Assembly (NCBI RefSeq): GCF_963678635.1
Contig: NC_087071.1
Span: forward strand, 17,857,613 to 17,921,612
Reading direction: 5' to 3'
Source of the DNA: Symsagittifera roscoffensis
Taxonomy: Eukaryota; Xenacoelomorpha; Acoela; Convolutidae
DNA: 64,000 nucleotides
Below the pieces are notes generated by a model. That model made no database searches. It saw nothing but the letters and a program-made list of their open reading frames with translations, and had not been told where the DNA came from. A program made the translations under genes and the position numbers. This document shows positions 43,635 to 54,500 of this stretch, piece after piece (position 1 is the first letter of the stretch; each line of letters begins with the position of its first letter).

Positions 43635-46600
43635 GTATGATCATGATTTCTAGTACATTCTAATTTTTTACATGTAAAGTTTATATGGTTGCCTTTTATT
43701 GCATTTCAAATTATTATATTAAAAATTAGAGTTTTGTTCATTGTAAAGCTTCTGAATATTTGCTTCTTTCTCGCTCGTGTTTGCGAGATTGCAGCATCGT
43801 CTTTTTGATAATCCGCCTGAAGCACTTGCTCAGGAAAAACAATCAATGTTTAAGAGAACGTTTTCGATTGATTACAATCATCATCAGTCTAAAAAAGGAA
43901 AAACAATAAACGTACAATCCAAAGTGTACAAACAGAATAAAATCCAAATTGAAAAACATAAAAAACAGTATAAAAATAGCACCGAGAGATCTAAAAATAT
44001 ATAGATATTTTTAAGCCATCTTTGAAGATACAATAAAGATGTTTTTCTAAACCTTGACTGTGAGTTCGCGCGACCTGTATTCTTCTTTTCTGTTGATCCT
44101 TGGTTTGAGTCGGTTGATGTGGAGGGCCTCAAGCGTTAAAAGTTTGACAGTGTCGTTAGATCGATCTATGATCTTTGCCACCAAATTTTCTGTGTTGCCA
44201 ACGCATTGTGTCATGTGTTCACCCACTGGAGTAGAGATCCGCGAATGCTCGCTAAGGCGTGTGGTGAGGTGTCGGGTTGTCTGCCCAACATAGCTGGCAC
44301 TACAGCCAGGACAAGTGATATGATACACCACATTACTACAGAGATGATTCGGGATCTTGGATTTTAGAGAGGGGACAGCAGTTTTCAGTTTCCGGGTATT
44401 GAAAATAACAGGGAGACGAGTGATATTGTTCAAACGTCTTCGAAACATCACTCACAGTGCCTCTGTATTGCAAAGTGAAAATTGTTGACAGGCCTTTGTC
44501 TTTCTTCTGCATGTCCCTGATGTTGATTTTCGGCCCCAGCAGTTTATCAATAGTTTCTCTGACGATGGGTTCGTAGAATTGGGGTGGATACTGGTTTGCT
44601 TCCCATATCTTCTTTGCCTTTTGAATACCAGTATGGAAATTGCTCCATGTCGATGTGTCATTATAGATGCGGTGAATGCAGCCCTGAATCATGTTGCGGT
44701 TGTAACCAATTGGTGCAAGGGCTCTGAAGGAAAGGATCAGTCCAGTATCTGCGGGTTTCTGATACCAACGCGTACTCACACTTGCATCCTGGCATTTTAC
44801 GAACATGTCCAAAAAAGGGATACCGTTGTCTCTCAAGCTTTCGATAGTAAAATTCCAAGTTGTGATGAAGCGTCTTGACCCTGTCTAAGATGCTGTCGCT
44901 AGAGTCACTCTGCGCAGATCTCAAGATATCGTCTTCATAGCGTCCGAAGATTTTTGCTGTTTCCCTAATGGCCGGAACAGTCTCCTCTTCTTGGCACTTG
45001 GCAGACGGGACACATGGTTTTATCATCAGTCGCAGATCTTTCTTGCTCAGTATAGATGGAAGTGGTTCATCTGAGGCAATGTCATCTTCAAACCGCTTCT
45101 GTTTGAATGTCATCTTCAAACATTGGCCAGAATAACCGCCATTGCAGCACCCATTGCGACTCCATCCTTTTGAACGTACCATTTATCACCACACATGAAG
45201 TTGACATCAGTAACTGACAGTTGCATGAGTTGCTTGCATGTATCTCTGTCGATTTCAGGGACCGAGTCAGAGTTGTAAAGCACGTGGCAAGCTATGTCAA
45301 TGGCCTCCGCAACTGGTACGTTACTGTAGAGACTTTGCACGTCTAAAGAAAAATTCTCCTCCTCGTCCAGCAATTGTACGTCCGTGAGTCTCTTTTTCAT
45401 GTCAGTGGTGGATGTTACAATATTGGCACCAGGGACCCGACTGAACAAATTAGCAAGCCACTTGTTGATCTTATCATAGCAGCTACCAGGTAAAGAGAGC
45501 ACCGGTCCAAGGGGGCTGCTTCTTTGTGTACTTTTGCCAATCCATATAACCTGGCCGGCTGGGCACCTGTAGAATGAAGGTGTTGATAGAGCGACATTGG
45601 AATCTTCTCACTGTCGGCAAATTGTTTCAGTGTTCTGTTGAACTGGTCTTCCACTTTCAAAGTAATCTTATTCTGTGAGATGGGCAAGATCTCAAATCGA
45701 GGGCAGTTTAGGATGTCATCCAACTTAGAAAAGTAGTCAGCGTCGGACATCAGGCAAAAACCAGCTCCTTTGTCGAACGGTACGGCTTTGATGTTCTCTT
45801 TCCGAAGATAGCTATTTACTTTTCTATAATTAGGGTCTTCTCTTTGTTTCTTCATTGCTTTTAGGTACCACACGGTGAGTGCGTTCACTTCATTCAACTT
45901 GTCATTCTCCATATTATTAGTTTTCAAGTTGTAGAGGAGACGATCCACATCTGCTAAGAAGTGTAAGTCGTTAAACTTGTCGCGCACTGGGTGTTTCGGA
46001 GCCAACGATAAGTAGTCAAGCACTAGATCTGGCACTTTGATGTCTCCCACAATCCTGACAGTTTTATTTACATTTTGGAGGGGTTTTTCTTGTTCGCTGG
46101 AAAGACTCTCAAGCTTTCTGCGGTGCCGATCTTTTAATTCAGACACCAGTTCGCGCATGTACTTTCTTGTATGGAACATTATGGAAGGGCAGTGGACTCA
46201 GAGACGTGCTTGAGAAACTTATTGCGTGCGTTACCAAGTTTCTCTTTGACTACTAGGACTCGAGCACTGGCAGTGCTTATCTCTTTCTTCAATAGTTTCC
46301 TGTGGAAGTTATGAACGATGGTAGGCTCAAAACAACCGTTGCTGGGAATACGGAACTTGAGAAGTAGTCAGCGTCGGACATCAGGCAAAAAACAGCTCCT
46401 TTGTCGAACGGTACGGCTTTGATGTTCTCTTTCCGAAGATAGCTATTTACTTTTCTATAATTAGGGTCTTCTTTTTGTTTCTTCATTGCTTTAATGTACC
46501 ACACGGTGAGTGCGTTCACTTTATTCAACTTGTCATTCTCCATATTATTAGTTTTCAAGTTGTAGAGGAGACGATCCACATCTGCTAAGAAGTGTAAGTC

Positions 46601-49600
46601 GTTAAACTTGTCGCGCACTGGGTGTTTCGGAGCTAACGATAAGTAGTCAAGCACTAGATCTGGCACTTTGATGTCTCCCACAATCCTGACAGTTTTATTT
46701 ACATTTTGGAGGGGTTTTTCTTGTTCGCTGGAAAGACTCCCAAGCTTTCTGCGGTGCCGATCTTTTAATTCAGACACTAGTTCGCGCATGTATGTTCTAG
46801 TATGGAACATTATGGAAGGGCAGTGGCCTCAGAGACGTGCTTGAGAAACTTATTGCGTGCGTTACCAAGTTTCTCTTTGACTACTAGGACTCGAGCACTG
46901 GCAGTGCTTATCTCTTTCTTCAATAGTTTACTGTGGAAGTTATGAACGATGGTAGGCTCAAAACAACCATTGCTGGGAATACGGAACTTGAGAAATCGTG
47001 GGGTCAAATCGTTTCTCAGACAAGAGTGAAGGAAGTCAACACGGTACTTGTTATGTATGTGCTTACGCAAGCTACGTTGATATCGCACAAAATATCTCAA
47101 AGTGTCGTTTTTCTTCCAGATTCTCGCCAAGTATGGTAGAGGGACAAGTAAATAGACCATGTTCAGAGAAGCAAAAACACAGATAAAGAACCAGACAAGC
47201 ACGGGACAGAGAACACGACGGGCGCAAAGAACGAGCCTGCGCGCCTCCGAGGAGCCGAGCCCCTCTGGAGTCAACAAAGGCACGAAAGAAAAAACCGCCT
47301 TACCTCTACTGTGTTCCTGCTTTCTTCTTGTTTCGACTTTTCTTAGATAGTTTCCGTTTCTTCGACCTCGACTTTTTCACCAGTTGTTCTAGTTTGGACT
47401 GAAATCTTAATATAAGGGATACAAATGTCAATTCAATATGCTGATTTGGGTGAAGTACATTCAGTTCCTCTTTGTATTCAGGCTTCCTCAGATTCCTTTT
47501 TGATGACAAGAGTCGTTTTGTGTGCAAAACTAAAATACCAGTTGTCACCAGCGCTTCGAAGATGTCTTGCGTTCCACACCGTCTCGTGTATATGATACAC
47601 TTGATCCCGTTCTTGAACTGCAAGAGGATCTGAAGCAACTTGTTTACGTCAAGTGCAGTGTTGTTATTGCTGCGGTGTTTAGAAATCGAATTGTTAATGA
47701 CGTCGTGCCAAATAACGATATTAGACACTTCCTTCAAATTTCCTTTCACCAGCAGTTTCTGCAAGGCTTTCCTGAAGAACTTCGATTGATTCTAAAGGAT
47801 TCTTTGCACGGAGTATGGAGGGAATGCGGGCGCCTTTGTACCCTAAGATTAGGAGGGTAGATTTTAATTGACAGTTCTCTGGATGCTTCAAAATCGACTT
47901 GATTTGTTCATAAAAGTTTGCCGATGTTTTTATATAGCGTTGATATGACCCTATCCAACCTATGCAAGGACCGTTGCATGACCGAAAGGCCCATTTTAAT
48001 TGACCCCTTTTTTTACACAAACAGCGACGAGCAGATTTATGATTTTCTGTCATATTTTCCCGATAATCGATTTGCCAGCGGGAATTTAGACTTTCGGGAA
48101 TTTAAAAATTTGACAGCGGGAATTTAAAAATTTCATCTCGCTAGCCAATTAATGCTTTTTCATTGCTCTCTTCTCTTTTTTAATTGCTGCTTTTGAGGTG
48201 TCTGAAACGTTTCGCAGAATATAGTTCATTCTTTTTCGCAGGCGGTCTTGCTGGCTTTGGAGGCTCGATGCTGGCTATGATAGGCACGGCACAATCACAA
48301 CGAGGGGTGTCTTTATATAGAGATTCTGCCCATAAAGACATTTTCGGTTCTGAGGTCCCGTCAGAAAGTCTCATTTTGTCCATCTGTGGCGATATCTTTT
48401 TCTCATTGTTTACGGGTTTTCTTACTGGGAGTATCAAGTTGTTCAATATCGTTCGGTTTTTTTGGTTTTTTAAATATTATTTAAAAAGTTAATACTATTT
48501 TTTGGTTGTGTTTTTAATGAATGCTACTGCATAACATAATGTTTGCCATTCAGGATAGGCGTTAGTAGATATATCTTATACTATGTGTATCCTCGCTCAA
48601 ATTGAATTGTTAAATAAAGAAAGAAAAAATTTATTTCTCAAAATAATTGTTCAGTAAGGTTATAAAACATCAGATAATAAGACTTGGAGAGGACAACCAG
48701 TGGGATCCTAGGATCCATCAAGCGTCCGCGCTAAAATGTTTTGAAAGTTAACAATTTTAAAAAGAAACCAGGATAGCCGTTTACTGTGCAAGTAGCACAG
48801 AATATTCCGACCATAGCCTTTGAAGAAGTTTTTTTTTCCCCAAAAAGCATTAAATCTCCAAAAACTAATTTTACTGGAGAAAAAATAAAATTAAGCATAA
48901 ATAAGCTATTGTAAACGGCCTAAATTAAGAAATTAAGCAGAAGTAAGCGTGATATATCACTCAACCCAGTCCGATGATTATTTCTGGTAGCTGAATTTGC
49001 GCGGAAAATGAAAAGAAAAAAAACAAAAAAGCAGACCCGCATACAAAGTTCCTCCCCATTTTCAATGGTCGGAACAAAAATTAAGAAACAAAAACGTGTC
49101 TTTTTAAGAGCAAAAAAATCTTAATCATCATGCAAACATACATAGAAAGCAAGCAGAGCCGGGATCAAATGTTTGTCGGTATCTATCACGCTACAAAAGT
49201 CAGCACTTATGTAATAAAAATAGAGAGACGAACCTTTTTACTGAACAAACGCGTTTATTTTTTTTTTACTTTTCGAAGTTTTGAATAATGTTATTTTTGA
49301 AGCCTCGAAGTGATTTTAACAGGATCTAAAGGACTTCACTAGCTACGTGCACGTTTTCCATGTTTAAGCGTTTGTTTTGCCCTTTAATCAAATTGAAAGT
49401 TTTTTTCAACGTTTTTTCTTTTGGATATACTGAGAAAATTTCTTGCAGGTGCGATATCTGTTACTTCATTTTATTTTTAATTTATGTTGTATAAATTGAG
49501 TAGAGTATTACCTTTTCAATGATTTTTTGCGCTACAGCAAAGCGAACTCTTTTTCATTTTCTACGAGAATTTGCAAAAAATAGATTTATGATAATAACTG

Positions 49601-50911
49601 TTTAATAATAAAGTAAACATAATGTGGTTCCTGCGAATCGGAGGGGAGCTATCAGTTGGCCTTAACATTCCTATCAAGGATAGTCCATTTGTATTGTCTC
49701 CACACATTCCAGACTGTGTTATTTTGTTGAGTGGATCTCGTTTTTGCGACTCAAGGCCGTTTTTTAGCGTCTAGAACTTTCACGTGGTACCACTATTGCA
49801 GCCGAAATTGGCCATGCTGTGGTAGACCTGACGCTAGAGGTCAAGTGAGAGTTCGTCCTCACACACTATCATTGCCATAGCATGGGATCGAATACTATTT
49901 CAAAGTCAACGCCTTACCACTATGCTAAGGCTGCTCGAGTGGTTCAGCGCAATCAATGGTTTCATCTGAAAAATTTGTTGCAAACAGATGGTAGCAAAAA
50001 TTTGTGCGAGAATGTGGATTTCGGTTTGCAGTTGTTTTTGATTCTATTGACACCTAAGACTTGATAAAGCAGTTTTGTGCATTTCAGATTTCTCCTACAC
50101 GAACCGAATCAGCGATGAGCAGTTTTATGGTTTTTTGTCATGTTTTCCCGATAATCAGTTCATCAGCGTGAATATAGACAACGTGAATTGGATCGAAAAC
50201 AAATCAATCTGTCTACTGACGGAAAAGAACAGCATGTCACTGCAGTTTCTGAACATTGACGGAGAAAGCAATACTGACGCTGTGTTCGATTGGATTGCAA
50301 AATGTTGCAATCTAAAATCTCTAATTGTCAATTTTGCTCAGGGGCTTACCGATGAAGCGTTAAACAAGCTGTCATCGTCTCAAATTCTACACGAAATTTG
50401 TCTGAGAAAGGGCAACAATTTCACTAACGAAGGATTGTCGATTTTTCTTTCAACTTTAGATTTCTCTCAACTGCAGGATTTGAATCTTTCAGAATGCAGC
50501 AATTTATCAAACGGTGGAGCCTTTTTAATTGCGACTAATTGTCCAAATTTGAAAAATTTATCACTCTGTTGGTGCTGGGAAATTGACGAAACTGGAATTA
50601 TACCAATTGTAACTACCTGTAATAAAATGGAAACTATGGATTTAACTGGCATGCATCAGCTAACAGGAGAGTGTTTTCTGCTCATTCCAGAAACAATGCC
50701 AAATTTGCGACATTTGAAACTGGAAATGTGCAATAATATCCAAGATGATATTTTAAATATGATAGTTATAAGAATGAAGGGTAAACTGGAGGTTATAAAT
50801 TACTACTTTGAAACTATTGTTTATGATGATATTAGCAACGCCGATTATTTGGAAACTATGTTTATGTTGAGCGAACTGAATTCGGTCGGAGCAGAAATTT
50901 CAGATGATTAA
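43127..50911 (+). CDS. F-box/LRR protein gene (two coding exons visible)
   Basis: Exon 43127-43634 gives the F-box (LPEQFLLGVFNELSTYEKIC, then LSKTCSHFRDLLFYPSLW), and exon 50088-50911 gives leucine-rich repeats. The first exon ends in phase 1 at AG|GTATGA and the second starts after TTTCAG with two bases completing an Asp codon, so they fit without a gap. F-box proteins bind SKP1 through the F-box and substrates through the LRRs within SCF ubiquitin ligases. About 440 residues are predicted. The 6.45-kb intron contains a Penelope element. The direct splice is inferred from phase and could miss small exons. Confidence 0.72.
43735..44040 (+). other. Lys-rich ORF with AATAAA, uncertain
   Basis: A 75-codon ORF (43777-44004) encodes a Lys/Gln/Asn-rich peptide (SKKGKTINVQSKVYKQNKIQ) and is followed by AATAAA at 44031. 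It lies just inside the F-box intron beside the Penelope 3' end. It could be an alternative terminal exon or chance. The preceding tctcgctcgtgtttgcgaga motif is repetitive (related forms near 63000 and 63430), so I give it low weight. Confidence 0.2.
44047..44451 (-). pseudogene. Penelope GIY-YIG endonuclease domain
   Basis: ORF of 134 aa. VVYHITCPGCSASYVGQT aligns with the GIY-YIG core, preceded by KIPNHLCSNV; the CPGC pair is the Cys insertion typical of Penelope nucleases. RLSEHSRISTPVGEH, then EALHINRLKPRINR with the catalytic Glu region, completes the module. The domain itself looks intact; the join to the RT thumb is frame-shifted near 44340-44450. Confidence 0.85.
44336..46179 (-). pseudogene. 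Penelope reverse transcriptase (downstream duplicated copy)
   Basis: Three ORFs in different frames (46179-45415, 45502-45116, 45182-44336) carry the RT. The N-terminal part includes YLRKENIKAVPFDKGAGFCL and LYGLAKVHK; then come motif A (FSLDVQSLYSNVPV), motif B (QKDGVAMGAAMA), motif C (FGRYEDDILRS) and the thumb. A duplicated AATGTCATCTTCAAAC near 45080-45120 disrupts the region between motifs B and C. Confidence 0.8.
45731..46992 (-). repeat. 631-bp tandem duplication inside the Penelope element
   Basis: 45731-46361 and 46362-46992 are near-identical (offset 631). The unit covers the N-terminal segment through DADYF. The upstream copy therefore ends in a novel fusion after DADYF (SSSVFPATVV) and the downstream copy restarts the N-terminal segment. 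Confidence 0.88.
46805..47160 (-). pseudogene. Penelope N-terminal coding segment
   Basis: From ATG 47160: MVYLLVPLPYLARIWKKNDT, then basic sequence (RYQRSLRKHIHNKYR) and KEKLGNARNKFLKHVSEATA. It ends at a UAA at 46810. The RT N-terminal ORF (MFHTRTYMRELV) begins in an overlapping frame, so one frame change separates them in both duplicated copies. Confidence 0.65.
47306..47990 (-). pseudogene. SGNH-like protein fragment, minus strand
   Basis: ORF 48053-47721 (useful part from about 47970) reads STLLILGYKGARIPSILRA. After a frame change, ORF 47764-47306 reads VSNIVIWHDVINNSIS, then FKNGIKCIIYTRRCGTQDIF and a very basic C-terminus (KKSRSKKRKLSKKSRNKKK). The GYKGARI and WHDVINNSI blocks resemble blocks II and III (Gly and Asn) of SGNH-type folds. 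I infer a remote SGNH-like protein, possibly mobile-element borne. The nucleophile block is not clearly visible. Confidence 0.4.
48002..48097 (+). pseudogene. orphan LRR exon fragment
   Basis: The plus strand reads a diverged version of the start of the LRR exon at 50088: FYTNSDEQIYDFLSYFPDNR here against SYTNRISDEQFYGFLSCFPD there, with clear nucleotide identity (cagatttatgattttctgtcatattttcccgataatc). It lacks a functional continuation and stops soon after. It is probably a partial duplication of the host exon, now inside the intron. Confidence 0.65.
48180..48446 (-). CDS. 88-aa ORF, possible 5' part of the minus-strand SGNH-like gene
   Basis: The hydrophilic sequence includes SASIEPPKPARPPAKKN-like Pro/Lys-rich residues and ends KRFRHLKSSN. 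It is in the same frame as 48053-47721 but separated by stops and by the LRR fragment. It may be an upstream exon of the SGNH-like fragment, or unrelated. The plus-strand ORF over the same bases is less plausible. Confidence 0.25.
   Translation of the reverse strand: MNNLILPVRKPVNNEKKISPQMDKMRLSDGTSEPKMSLWAESLYKDTPRCDCAVPIIASIEPPKPARPPAKKNELYSAKRFRHLKSSN
48493..49860. other. intronic DNA without recognised gene
   Basis: A+T-rich sequence inside the F-box gene intron. I see only poly-T/A runs and no ORF of note. Confidence 0.4.
49868..49935 (-). repeat. tRNA-Gln-like sequence (pseudogene or SINE head)
   Basis: The minus strand reads a box A-like TAGCATAGTGGTAAGGC, an anticodon-loop-like CTTTGAA (anticodon TTG, Gln) and a box B-like TATTCGATCCC. 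Acceptor pairing is poor, so it is a degenerate tRNA or a tRNA-derived SINE. Confidence 0.45.
50088..50911 (+). CDS. LRR exon of the F-box/LRR gene
   Basis: It follows GCATTTCAG and ends at TAA 50909-50911, about 274 residues. Cys-containing leucine-rich repeats are evident: WIAKCCNLKSLIVNFAQGLT, LQDLNLSECSNLSNGGAFLI, CPNLKNLSLCWCWEIDETGI, CNKMETMDLTGMHQLTGECF and MPNLRHLKLEMCNNIQDDI. The pattern is that of FBXL/AMN1-type repeats used for substrate binding. The last ~40 residues are acidic and non-repetitive. I do not assign a specific FBXL orthologue. Confidence 0.82.
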
Positions 50912-51570
50912 TTGTAAATTGTAAATACTAATTTTGTTAAGTCTTGTAGATCAGTTGGATTCAAAAATCGGTATGAGGCCAAGCTCGTTTTTTTATAGGA
51001 ATCACAAAGTAATGAGATGCATTTGCGATCTGATCTTCCTTTCAGCCAATCAGAATCACAGCACAAAGTCATATTCTCCAATGCGATCAAATACGGATTT
51101 GAACATACTTTGATAGTCTATTCGTGATTTGTGTGTGTGTGTGTGTGTGGGGGGGGGATATGTTTAGCTCTTAGGCATCTGTGTTAGTTAGGATAGAGCA
51201 ACTATATGTTATCTTTTTACTGTTTCAGATTGCGAGATGAGAGCAAGCTAACCACGGATGAAAACACAAAACTTGCTCCGTCAAATCTGCATTGGAATTT
51301 TTGTCTTATAAGTAGACAAGAATGAAGAGTTAAGGTATGAATTGAAGCGAATAGTAACATTGTGTGGTTTGGCGATGGTGATCAAGATGGAATTGTGCCA
51401 CTTCATATCCGACCATCAAGCAAAAGAGGTAAGCTTCGGGACCATTTTTTTAAACAAATTTTCAGCCAAGCTGAATGCATTATTTTATGTACACTTCACA
51501 TAATTACCCTGGAATTGCGTTTAGTAATTGTAAGACAACTAATCAATTAAGCCATGCGAGACGCACGAAA
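50912..51570. other. intergenic region and probable KLHL12 5' UTR
   Basis: It holds a (GT)n(G)n tract at about 51129-51159 and a TTTCAG acceptor-like site near 51225-51230, followed by sequence that may be a 5' UTR exon. No ORF is credible. The first KLHL12 ATG I accept is at 51571. Confidence 0.4.
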
Positions 51571-51599
51571 ATGGACATTGTTTGTCTAATGGAGATCTC
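51571..51599 (+). CDS. KLHL12: KLHL12 first coding exon (29 nt)
   Basis: It starts at ATG in context cgaaaATGG and encodes MDIVCLMEI plus two bases, followed by donor GTAAGT. Joined to the acceptor at 51987 it runs in frame into [20 protein letters not shown], whose [15 protein letters not shown] part matches the conserved KLHL12 N-terminus. The start is inferred from splice phase; an in-exon ATG at 52028 is the alternative. Confidence 0.55.
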
Positions 51600-54500
51600 G
51601 TAAGTTGGGGTTTTTTATGATAAATTATTGATCATATAAATGATTTTTGAAAAAGTTTTATGAAAAGTTTCATTATCCTCCATTTATTTCATATTTATCC
51701 ATTTAAAGAGTTCAATTCTTTCTTTCTTTGCTTTTTCTTTTTGGATCTGTTTTAAAATTACCCCTCTTCCCTTCAAGGAGGGGGGCAATTGTTAAGTGAG
51801 TTAAGTTAGTAGAATTGATTGAATTTGATTAAATTTGAAATGATTGAATTTGATCAAATTTGAAATGATTCAATTTGAAATGATTAAATTTGAAATGATT
51901 GAATTTGAGTAAATTTGAAATGATTACAGTTGAAATGATTGAATTTGGAAGGTACTGAAAACAATCTTTTTAATTATTGCATCACAGTCTTGATTGGGTT
52001 CATTCTCCAATCCAGGTGGTGCGATCTATGAATCAGCTGCGTAAGTTAAATGCTCTGTGTGACGTGGAACTGGTGGTGGACTTCGAGAGGTTCCCAGCCC
52101 ACAGAGTGTTGCTGGCCTCCTGTTCAGACTACTTCAGGGCCATGTTCACAAACACAGTCAGTGCTAGTCTTTTTCATAGCGATAGTTTTTACTCAATTAA
52201 AAGGCGGACTTAAAACAAATTGTTCTAAGGTATTTTTTTTGTGTGTGGTGTTTTTGAACCTTTTTCAATCAAATTAGTGTCTGGATTTCTGAATTTGACC
52301 TGTTTAAAAAGCAGTGTTTAATAAATCGTTATGTTATTTTTATTGTTTAACGACCAAATGTTGTCATCTGGACCTCTGAAATTGAAGAAGAACTTCAGAT
52401 CAAGGAGTTCTGTTGAATTTGTGGTCTGCGATATATTGTATGCATCGCTGTTGACACAAAAGATATCGATATGACATTAATGTCGTTGATTAAATTCAGA
52501 GATGTTTAAATATATTTTTTTCTGGTATATTGGTTTTGATTACTTCTGGTAAATTCGAGAATCTCCGAATAATTGTAATCATAATCGGAGTCAACGCAAT
52601 AAATTTTTGATACAAAGTTTGTATTCAGATGTGCGAGTCTGCTCGCACGTCAGTTCCGATCAAAAATGTCTCTCCTTGTGTGATGAGGATCATCTTGGAC
52701 TATGTCTATGCGGAGTCTATCACCATCAACGCAGACAATGTGCAGGAACTACTCCCCGCTGCCTCCCTCTTGCAACTACACTGTGAGTTCCCTCACCTGA
52801 AAAAAAAGAAAAGAAAATTTGAATTATAAAAAGACATTGTGATCAGGAATTGAGTTAATTATATCAAAAATAATGTCAAAAATGAAAATTTCTAGAAAGT
52901 GAATCAGATTTTAAAAAAGGTATATTGTTCGTGTTTCAAAGATGAAAAATAAAAATCGGCAATGGTCATGGTTTTTTTACCCTTAAAATAATTTAATCAA
53001 ACGGTTTATTGGCTAGTATGCAATAATTGCAGTGGTAATCGCCAAAATATAGTGAGCTCAGAAATTTAGGACAGGTTTTGCAGTGTTTCAAGGTGCTAAA
53101 CTCAATTTTAAATTTGAAGCATTTCTTTGATGTTATCGCTTTTATCGGATCGAAGAGGAAAAAGCTTTCAAATTACTAAGTAAAACAGTTAAATGGTCGA
53201 TTTTTTGTTAGTACGTTGAAATTTGTCAATAAACAAATAACTTCTTCCGTGCAGCTAAATAACCCCTTCAGCTCACATAGCACGTGGGAGCGAAAGATCT
53301 AAACTACCCCAAACGGATAACGGAGGATCGCACCAAATCGCAAGAACAATTCAGTCGAGTCCAGTATTAAAACAACTTTCAAGTACCCAACTATAGTGGC
53401 ATGCTCTACCTATCACGTCCGGGGCCAATAACACTGGACTATGGGCGAGACGAAACTACTAACCCAAAAATATAATTGAACCCATTATAATCTACAATCA
53501 TTATAATTCAGAAAAAAGACACTAAATCATCTAGCAATAATAAAATGTTAACAGAAAGTAATAACAGTTTAACAATAGTCAGTGAACAATGGAATATAGG
53601 TGTAACTTAATTCACGCAATATCAGGTACCAGACAATATCGGAATGGGCTGACTGATATATCATATTAAACGGTCGTGATTTAAACGGTTTGAAATTGTT
53701 GATTATTAGTTATATTTTGATGGAATAAATTGTGCGAGAGTGCTTGTTATAGGCGTGTATCTTTTTATCTGAACTGCGAAATGTTTGTTCTTGTCGTTTT
53801 TTCAGTGAGAAAATTTTTGTGCCTTTTTGGAAAAAAAATTCTATGAAATCAAAAAAAAAATTTCTACAAAAACAAAGTATTCTGTTAAGTGATACAGCAA
53901 AGTAGTCTTCTGTTTTTCGATTAGAATTTTTGGTTAAAACTTTTTGTTATAGAAATTTTGTGCTATTTACACAGCAAACGCTTATCCGTTATTATCAATT
54001 GTTTTACGGAGCTTACAATAATTTCTTAATGCCTGTCAAAATAGTTATGGTTTTATTATTTGTTCCAGCCATTCAACAAGCTTGCTGTGAATTTTTGGAA
54101 CGGCAACTGGACTCATCAAACTGTCTAGGCATCAAAGCATTCGCAGACACTCACAACTGTACTGAGCTGTCCCAGTCAGCCGAAAAGTTCATCTGTCAGA
54201 ATTTTGTCGAAGTCATCAAACATGAAGAATTTCTGAATTTGAGTAAAGAAGATTTGGAGGGATTGATCAAACGTGAAAACATTGCCGTGAGTAAATCTGA
54301 GATTGTACATCTTTCTAGACTAATTTGCGATACCATGGTGGCAGAGGGTGAAGACACGAACTGACCACTAGCTCAATAAAGATCGTGACCGTTTTTTCTC
54401 GAACAATTTGGCTGCAATTTTTATTGCAATATATATTTTTTCAAGCTTTAAGGACTTTTTTTCAAGCTTTAACGACTTTTTTTTCAAGCTTTAACGACTT

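Larger units (their letters stand above)
44047..47160 (-). mobile_element. Penelope-like retroelement with GIY-YIG endonuclease (broken)
   Basis: On the minus strand it starts at ATG 47160 (MVYLLVPLPYLARIW). Next come an N-terminal region, the RT (LDVQSLYSNVPV near 45340, DGVAMGAAMAVILAN near 45150, RYEDDIL near 44930), the thumb region (FLDMFVK, STRWYQKPADTGLILSF), and a C-terminal GIY-YIG domain (VVYHITCPGCSASYVGQTTR near 44330). RT plus GIY-YIG is diagnostic of Penelope-like elements. Several frameshifts and a 631-bp internal tandem duplication make it non-functional. It sits in the F-box gene's intron in antisense. Confidence 0.88.

Noticed and set aside
48184-48492. Plus-strand 102-aa ORF with hydrophobic N-terminus
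   Set aside because: It overlaps a hydrophilic minus-strand ORF and has no homology or splice support; it is probably a shadow.
49882-50064. Small plus-strand ORF (60 aa)
   Set aside because: It overlaps the tRNA-like repeat and lies in the intron with no splice sites or homology.
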